Assembly (NCBI GenBank): GCA_963666805.2
Contig: CAXXWR010000001.1
Span: 310,001 to 374,000, forward strand
DNA length: 64,000 nt
Direction: 5' to 3'
DNA from: Fusibacter sp963666805
Lineage (GTDB): Bacteria > Bacillota > Clostridia > Peptostreptococcales > Acidaminobacteraceae
Part shown: positions 58,341-64,000 of the stretch, one piece after another
Numbering within the stretch: the stretch's first letter is position 1
How the letters are laid out: each line of letters opens with the position of its first letter
Translations under genes and position numbers: made by a program
Notes under the pieces: model-generated
Told to the model about the DNA's origin: nothing
The model's database searches: none
The model's input: the letters and a program-made list of their open reading frames with translations, nothing else

Positions 58341-60281
58341 CTATTGATTACTCTCATCCATGTATTCGTGTTCTGAAACAATATCAACGTTGTCTAAATA
58401 CCAATCCATATCCATAATTTCTTCAGGTGTTAAAGCCACTTTCTCCTCCACCATCAAATGACCTTCATTATCATAAATAGGTCCTGAGAAAAGATTAAAC
58501 TGATCCGTTAAGATCATTTTACGCATCACTTCTACCAATTTGACAATATCCGGTGGTAAATATTGTGTTGCATAGTAAATATCAATAACATCTGAAGCAA
58601 TCCCCCACCAGAAATTGATGAGTTTTTGTTCATCGTAATTTTGAGCGGTTACTCTCTGATAAGTCCCATTTAAAATAGATGCTATTATTTTTTCATAAAA
58701 AGCACCCCATTTCCATATAGGAGATGCAAGATAATGCTTCGGTTTTTTAGTTTCTTTATCAATATCACATAGCATAGAATAAACACCATAGGCCCAAGTC
58801 ACATCACGAGGAACCAGTAAGTTTTTATTACTTACTATATCAGCTCCCATGTCAATAAGGTGCTCACTTAAATCCGTACTCACCTTTGGATTATTCCACT
58901 CGCCTGTCCATACCACTTTAAGTCTAGCATTAGGATTAACCATTTTTACACCTAAAGCAAAGGCATTGATACATGAAATCACTTCTGGATTAGGTTCTGT
59001 TGCTGTGTAACCGATGATATTGGTTTGTGTTAAAGCCCCTGCAATCAAGCCTGTTAAAAATCTCGGTTCGTAAGTACGTCCAAAATAATTGGTCATATGA
59101 ACATAAGGTCTATTCCCTGAACAATTAAAAAAGGTTACTTCAGGCAATTCTAAAGCACATCTCAAGGTCGCTCTACGATAAATTTCACTGGTTGTAAAGA
59201 CAACATCAAACCCCTGTTTGGCAAACTCATAAATCACTTCATATGCTGATTTATCCTCTGGTACTTCCTCAATATAATGCGTTTCAATTTGATCTCTAAA
59301 TTTTTCCTGAATATGTTTTCTACCCAGCTCATGAGAATAAGTCCATCCTGACTCTTCTGTAGTTCTAGCATAAACAAATCCTACTTTAAGTTTTTTATGT
59401 GAAATCATCGAAGATAAAGCCCCTAAAAATGTGGTCTTTTCAATTGATTCTGGTGTCGTTTGAATATCAATTTCCTCATCATCACCATAGTTAATCAACT
59501 CTTTTAATAAGTAAGGCATCATTTTTTCTGTTGATTTCACATCTAACTGGCTCGGAATGCCATATAGTTTAGAATAAAGGACAAAGGCGTCTCCTGTTGT
59601 AACATTGAGATTATCCCCACCTGCCATTTTAAAAATAGCTCTAAAAGGCTCATAAACATAGTTCAAGAAATGTTTGTACTTAGATTCAAAATAGGATTCA
59701 CCTGGATCGTATTCTCTTAAATAACGCAATAAACGCTTAAATCGCGTAGGTTTTGAAACCCAAATTTCCATTAGATTGGTCTCTTTATAAAAATCTAAAA
59801 AACTGTAGTAAAGAACAATATCAGGATCGTTTTTATCGTATTTAGGTATTAATCTAAAAACCTGTGCCGTTACTTTTACAGCATCAAAATACTTTAAAAC
59901 GCTGACTCTTTTATTGCCTTCCATTACATAGTAATAATTAAGGTATTCATACACTTTTATCGGATCTCTAATGCCTTCTTCTACTTGTGCTTTTACCAAA
60001 TTAGCCCATTTCATACCAAATTCTGTATTGAGTGACTCCAGCGGCATAAAATTCTTAGAAAAAGTCATCCGTCTTGAATTGAAGTAAGTCCCAACAACTT
60101 TGTTAAGTGGTATTTCTTTGACACCCAACTCAACGGTAGCAACGATTTCTATATCTTTCAAAACCCCATCTAAAGAAGTTAAATGACCTGAACGTCCTCT
60201 TGCTTTTAATCGACTGTATTCTTTTTTCCCTTTACTTCTGGCATCTTGATAATATTCAGTTGCCGTTGCATCATATATCAT
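58341..60281 (-). CDS. Cytosolic ParB-like / BMP (PnrA-like) substrate-binding fusion protein
   Basis: 646 residues, without signal peptide or lipobox. Residues about 50-135 resemble the ParB/Srx-like fold (IPLNKVVGTYFNSRR, then VMEGNKRVSVLKYF). Residues about 295-560 resemble BMP-family binding proteins (KVGFVYARTTEESGWTYSHELGRKHI, then FVVFTTSEI-like and SGNRPYVHMTNYFGRTYEPRFLTGLIAG). BMP proteins normally bind nucleosides outside the cell; this one seems cytosolic. No ABC transporter adjoins. It may be a ligand sensor. The ParB-like part is the less certain. Confidence 0.75.
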   Translation of the reverse strand: MIYDATATEYYQDARSKGKKEYSRLKARGRSGHLTSLDGVLKDIEIVATVELGVKEIPLNKVVGTYFNSRRMTFSKNFMPLESLNTEFGMKWANLVKAQVEEGIRDPIKVYEYLNYYYVMEGNKRVSVLKYFDAVKVTAQVFRLIPKYDKNDPDIVLYYSFLDFYKETNLMEIWVSKPTRFKRLLRYLREYDPGESYFESKYKHFLNYVYEPFRAIFKMAGGDNLNVTTGDAFVLYSKLYGIPSQLDVKSTEKMMPYLLKELINYGDDEEIDIQTTPESIEKTTFLGALSSMISHKKLKVGFVYARTTEESGWTYSHELGRKHIQEKFRDQIETHYIEEVPEDKSAYEVIYEFAKQGFDVVFTTSEIYRRATLRCALELPEVTFFNCSGNRPYVHMTNYFGRTYEPRFLTGLIAGALTQTNIIGYTATEPNPEVISCINAFALGVKMVNPNARLKVVWTGEWNNPKVSTDLSEHLIDMGADIVSNKNLLVPRDVTWAYGVYSMLCDIDKETKKPKHYLASPIWKWGAFYEKIIASILNGTYQRVTAQNYDEQKLINFWWGIASDVIDIYYATQYLPPDIVKLVEVMRKMILTDQFNLFSGPIYDNEGHLMVEEKVALTPEEIMDMDWYLDNVDIVSEHEYMDESNQ

Positions 60282-60414
60282 TATTCACCTACTCTATTCT
60301 TTATATTATTTCTCATATTATACCCAATTTGCCCTAAACTATCCAGTCTTATCGTCTGCAATTTACGCCCTAGTAACCTATTCTTAATATTAGAAGATTC
60401 GTAAAGATTCACAA

Positions 60415-60443
60415 AAGAAAGCCGATAAGTTTCCTTATCGGCT
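60415..60443 (-). terminator. Terminator after pheT
   Basis: GCCGATAAG pairs with CTTATCGGC around four bases, followed on the minus strand by TTTCTTTT. The U run is interrupted, so termination may be partial. Confidence 0.78.
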
Positions 60444-60459
60444 CCTCTTACAACTATTT

Positions 60460-62844
60460 TTAACGTAATTGTGCCTCTAACTCTGTTTCAAGTTCTTTCA
60501 ACACTTTATCAAAAATCGTATTCACTTCATCATCAACAAGCGTTCTATCTTCTGCTCTAAAAATCAATTCATATGCTACTGATTTATAACCTTCTGGAAT
60601 TTGTTTTCCTTTGTAAAGATCAAACATTTTAACTGATTCAAGAAGTCCGCCACCATGTTTCTTAACTACTTGCTCAATTTCATGAGAAGTGATTTCATCT
60701 TTAACTAGAACTGCAATATCTCTTTCGATTGCTGGGAATTTAGGAATAGGTGTGAATTTTTGATCCTGTCTAGCAATTTGTAATAAAATATTGAAATCCA
60801 AATCAGCGACATACATTCTACTATCCATTTCAAAATTTTCACAAACATTAGGATGAATTTCTCCAATCGTCCCTAATATGTGATCATTCCATACAACATT
60901 GGCACATCGACCAGGATGATATGTTGGATGTTGTTTTTCCTTTTCGTATCTTACACCACTAATACCTAGTCCTGCGAAAACATTTTCAGCAATTCCTTTT
61001 AAAGTAAAGAAATCTTCGTGGTCGCCATAACAACCAATCGTAAGGACTTTCTTTTCAATAGGGAGCTCATTTTCTCTTGGTAAGAAAATATTGCCTATTT
61101 CAAAAATTCTAGCACCTGGACATTTACGATTGCTATTTCTAGCTAACACTTCCAAAACATTAGGAATTAAACTTGTACGCATGACACTATATTCTTCACC
61201 CAATGGGTTAATCAATCTTACTTGATTTCTCAAATAAGAATCCTCTGGACATTGGATCTTATCTAGATCTCTTGGCGATACAAATGAATAGGAAAGAATT
61301 TCATCTACGCCAGAAGCTAGTAATTCAAACTTTGTTTTTTCTTCTATATTTTGAGCATTGGTTCGAGCACCCCAAGAATTAAATTGAGGTAAAGTCATTT
61401 TGATTTTGTCGTAACCATACAATCTCGCTACTTCCTCAACCAAATCAATTTCTTTTTCAAGATCTAATCTAAAGTGAGGAATCGTTGCTATCAATTGATT
61501 ATCCTCTCTAGTTGTTTTGATTTCTAATCGTTCTAATAAAGCAATCACTTCTTCTTCAGAAATATCGCTTCCTATAACGTCACAAATACGGCTAACCCTG
61601 TAAGGAATTTTAACTTCTTCTTGATGCGTAGGATACACATCAATCATTCCAGACACAACAGTTCCTGCCTTTAATGTTTCTATAAGATTACATACGCGAT
61701 CAACCACGATTGGTGGTAATTCCGCACTGACACCTTTTTCAAAACGAGAAGAAGCTTCTGTTCTATGTCCTAATTCTTTAGAAGACTTTCTAATATTAGA
61801 TTTATCAAAGGTTGCTACTTCAATTAATATATTTTGGGTTTCATTTGAAATTTCAGTATTACCACCACCCATAATACCTGCAATCCCAATTGTTCTTTTT
61901 GAATCTGCAATAACCAGTGTTTCACTGCTTAACTTTCTTTCTTTATCATCAAGAGTAACAGCAACTTCACCTTCTTCAGCACGTTTAACAATAATAGTTT
62001 GATCCGATACACTGTCTAAATCATAAGCATGTATAGGTTGACCATATTCTAACATCACATAATTGGTTATATCGACAATATTATTAATCGGTCTCATGCC
62101 TGCATGCATCAATCTTAATTGCATCCACATTGGAGAAGACTCTATTTTAATATCTTTTACAACTCTTGCCACATAACGTTTACATAGGTCAGGAGCTTCA
62201 ATCACTACTTTTGCCATTCCTTCAATATGACCTGTCTCATTTTTAAGTTCAAGACTTGGATAATTTAAATCTAAATTGTAGGTTGCTGCTGTCTCTCTCG
62301 CCATACCAATCATACTTAAGCAATCGGGTCTATTAGGGGTAATTTCAAAATCTATAATGGTTTCATTTAGTCGAAGAGCCTCTTGAATAGACATGCCTAA
62401 TTCATAGTCTCCATTCAGAATTAAGATTCCATCATCAAATTCTTTAGGAATATTAGCTTTGTCATAGCCCAGTTCTTCAAGTGAACAAAGCATACCGTTA
62501 GAAGGTTCTCCTCTCAGTTTACCTTTGCGAATTTTAACACCATCTGCTATTATTGCACCATGTTTAGCTACAGGGATACAATCACCCTCTGAAATATTGG
62601 TAGCACCAGTAACAATTTGAATGGTTTCATCACCTACATTAACGCTACAAATACATAATTTATCTGCATTGGGATGCGACGTTATTTTTTCAATTTTTCC
62701 GACAACCACATTTGAAATGTCTTCGCAAACTTTTTCCGTTCCTTCATTGTTAGAACCTGTTAAAACCAGTTTCTCAATTAATTCTTTTTGATCTATATGG
62801 TCAATATTGACATAATCTTCTAACCACTGAATTGGTACTCTCAT
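60460..62844 (-). CDS. pheT: Phenylalanyl-tRNA synthetase, beta subunit
   Basis: 794 residues, full length. The N-terminal tRNA-binding EMAP-like domain (VVVGKIEKITSHPNADKL) is followed by B3/B4, B5 and catalytic-like domains (EITPNRPDCLSMIGMARE; SRFEKGVSAELPP) and a C-terminal anticodon-binding domain (FPAIERDIAVLVKDEIT). It forms the alpha2-beta2 enzyme with PheS, 33 nt upstream. Confidence 0.97.
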   Translation of the reverse strand: MRVPIQWLEDYVNIDHIDQKELIEKLVLTGSNNEGTEKVCEDISNVVVGKIEKITSHPNADKLCICSVNVGDETIQIVTGATNISEGDCIPVAKHGAIIADGVKIRKGKLRGEPSNGMLCSLEELGYDKANIPKEFDDGILILNGDYELGMSIQEALRLNETIIDFEITPNRPDCLSMIGMARETAATYNLDLNYPSLELKNETGHIEGMAKVVIEAPDLCKRYVARVVKDIKIESSPMWMQLRLMHAGMRPINNIVDITNYVMLEYGQPIHAYDLDSVSDQTIIVKRAEEGEVAVTLDDKERKLSSETLVIADSKRTIGIAGIMGGGNTEISNETQNILIEVATFDKSNIRKSSKELGHRTEASSRFEKGVSAELPPIVVDRVCNLIETLKAGTVVSGMIDVYPTHQEEVKIPYRVSRICDVIGSDISEEEVIALLERLEIKTTREDNQLIATIPHFRLDLEKEIDLVEEVARLYGYDKIKMTLPQFNSWGARTNAQNIEEKTKFELLASGVDEILSYSFVSPRDLDKIQCPEDSYLRNQVRLINPLGEEYSVMRTSLIPNVLEVLARNSNRKCPGARIFEIGNIFLPRENELPIEKKVLTIGCYGDHEDFFTLKGIAENVFAGLGISGVRYEKEKQHPTYHPGRCANVVWNDHILGTIGEIHPNVCENFEMDSRMYVADLDFNILLQIARQDQKFTPIPKFPAIERDIAVLVKDEITSHEIEQVVKKHGGGLLESVKMFDLYKGKQIPEGYKSVAYELIFRAEDRTLVDDEVNTIFDKVLKELETELEAQLR

Positions 62845-62877
62845 TGAATCCTCCTATTTAATCTGTGATATTAATGA

Positions 62878-63897
62878 CTAAAATTGTTTAATGAAACGAA
62901 TATCATTTTCAAAAAGGGTCCTAATATCATCGATTTCATATTTCATCATAGTAATTCTATCAAGGCCCATACCAAAGGCAAACCCATTGTATATTTCTGG
63001 GTCAATACCACATTCTTTTAAAACATTTGGATGAACCATACCACAGCCTAGGATTTCAATCCAACCACTGTTGCCACAGAATTTACACCCTTCACCACCA
63101 CATTTAAAACATGAAACATCAACTTCACCACTTGGTTCTGTAAATGGAAAATAATGTGGTCTGAATTTTGTTTTTGTATTTTCACCAAATAGGCGTTTAG
63201 CAAACATATCTAACGTGCCTTTTAAATCCGCCATTGTAATATTCTTATCTATAACAAGTCCTTCTAATTGATGAAACATTGGTGAATGCGTTGCATCAAT
63301 TTCATCATTTCTAAAACATCTACCAGGCGCAATAATTTTAATAGGCGGTTGACTGCTTTTCATTGAACGCACTTGTATCGGTGAGGTTTGAGTTCTCAAA
63401 ATAATATCTTCTGTAATATAGAAAGTATCGGATAAACTACGTGAAGGATGATCTAATGGTGCATTTAAAGCATCAAAGTTATTATAGACTGACTCTACTT
63501 CAGGTCCTTCTGCAATTTTAAATCCCATTCCAATAAAGATTTCTTTAACTTCATCAAGCGCCACATTTAAAGGATGTTTGTGACCCCGTTCAAATGCCTT
63601 GGAAGGCATTGTCACATCTATGTCTTCAGATAAGAGTTGAGCCTGCATTTCTAATCGTTTAGATTCCTCTTTGGCTTCCTCTAAAAAGTTTTCCATTTGT
63701 TCTCTGACTTCGTTAATGAGTTTCCCCACGCTAGGTCTATCTTCTGGAGAGACATCTTTCATGCCCTTTAATATACTTGTCAGTTCACCTTTCTTACCTA
63801 AAAATTTGACTCTGACCTCATCCAGTTCTTTTAAGTTTTTTGATGATTGAATTTCTTCTTTAGCCTTTTTTAAAAGGCTCTCGAGCTTCGCTTGCAT
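62878..63897 (-). CDS. pheS: Phenylalanyl-tRNA synthetase, alpha subunit
   Basis: 339 residues. Class II motifs appear in HPSRSLSDTFYI, in RCFRNDEIDATHSPMFHQLEG, and in GMGLDRITMMKY. Two ATGs are in tandem (63895-63900): AGGAGG is 2 nt before the first and 5 nt before the second, so the second is preferred. Controlled by a T-box leader that continues beyond the window. Confidence 0.97.
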   Translation of the reverse strand: MQAKLESLLKKAKEEIQSSKNLKELDEVRVKFLGKKGELTSILKGMKDVSPEDRPSVGKLINEVREQMENFLEEAKEESKRLEMQAQLLSEDIDVTMPSKAFERGHKHPLNVALDEVKEIFIGMGFKIAEGPEVESVYNNFDALNAPLDHPSRSLSDTFYITEDIILRTQTSPIQVRSMKSSQPPIKIIAPGRCFRNDEIDATHSPMFHQLEGLVIDKNITMADLKGTLDMFAKRLFGENTKTKFRPHYFPFTEPSGEVDVSCFKCGGEGCKFCGNSGWIEILGCGMVHPNVLKECGIDPEIYNGFAFGMGLDRITMMKYEIDDIRTLFENDIRFIKQF

Positions 63898-63950
63898 CAT
63901 AACCTCCTTGCTTGATTTATATAAATCACTTTTATTTGATTTAAGTCATT

Positions 63951-64000
63951 AAAAAAACCTCCATCCCAAAAGGGACGAAGGTTATCCGCGGTACCACCCA
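63951..64000 (-). promoter_or_regulatory. T-box leader of pheS-pheT, 3' part only
   Basis: The T-box TGGGTGGTACCGCGG lies at 63986-64000. The terminator AACCT-C-TCCC/GGGA-G-AGGTT (63957-63983) is followed by seven U. Stem I and the specifier are outside the window; tRNA-Phe is inferred from the gene. Confidence 0.92.

Overview
The window is a low-GC stretch of chromosome from a Gram-positive anaerobe, most probably class Clostridia. The indications are AT-rich codon use, AGGAGG-type ribosome binding sites, consensus sigma-A promoters, four T-box leaders, an indolepyruvate:ferredoxin oxidoreductase next to phosphate butyryltransferase, and a vitamin B12 biosynthesis operon under a cobalamin riboswitch. 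No phage, insertion sequence or CRISPR array was seen.

Layout. 1-8.5 kb (minus strand): cobalamin operon. A consensus promoter and B12 riboswitch precede cbiP-cbiB-cobD-btuF-btuC-btuD-cobU-cobS-cbiA (cbiA runs off the left edge). 8.7-12.9 kb (plus): an ACT-domain regulator followed by hom, thrB and lysC (aspartate to threonine/lysine). 13-14.3 kb (minus): a 3-TM protein and an APH-fold kinase of unknown role. 14.4-21 kb (minus): an rRNA operon 16S-tRNA-Ala-23S-5S followed by ten tRNAs, with an internal promoter before the last eight. 21.3-24.8 kb (minus): ptb-iorA-iorB. 24.9-28.7 kb (minus): a TPR protein, a B12-binding radical SAM protein and NAD kinase. 28.8-31 kb (plus): an unknown protein and a T-box-controlled ilvA that carries a frameshift in a T7 run. 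31-36 kb (minus): T-box-controlled leuA-leuC-leuD-leuB with an alkyltransferase-like gene coupled at the end. 36.2-39.7 kb: a degenerate receiver protein, T-box-argS and a rhomboid protease. 39.7-44.6 kb (minus): mutS2 and a U32 peptidase. 44.6-50.7 kb (minus): an ABC exporter plus two-component system lying between an intact zapA and a decayed copy of the zapA region. 50.7-60.3 kb: cvfB-like, csp, an ABC-F ATPase, a peroxidase with an OhrR-like operator, a DHH phosphoesterase, MATE, a YaiI-family protein, a phosphoesterase and an unusual ParB-like/BMP fusion. 60.4-64 kb (minus): pheS-pheT with a T-box at the right edge.

Two metabolic themes stand out. Amino-acid synthesis (Thr, Lys, Ile, Leu) and charging (Arg, Phe) are tied to tRNA-sensing leaders. 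Amino-acid fermentation (IOR, Ptb) and B12 assembly fit an anaerobic lifestyle. The least ordinary observations are the duplicated zapA locus bracketing the ABC/two-component module, the homopolymer frameshift in ilvA, the cytosolic ParB-like/BMP fusion, and several exact palindromes at promoters. All functional assignments come from reading motifs by eye; no database search was run.
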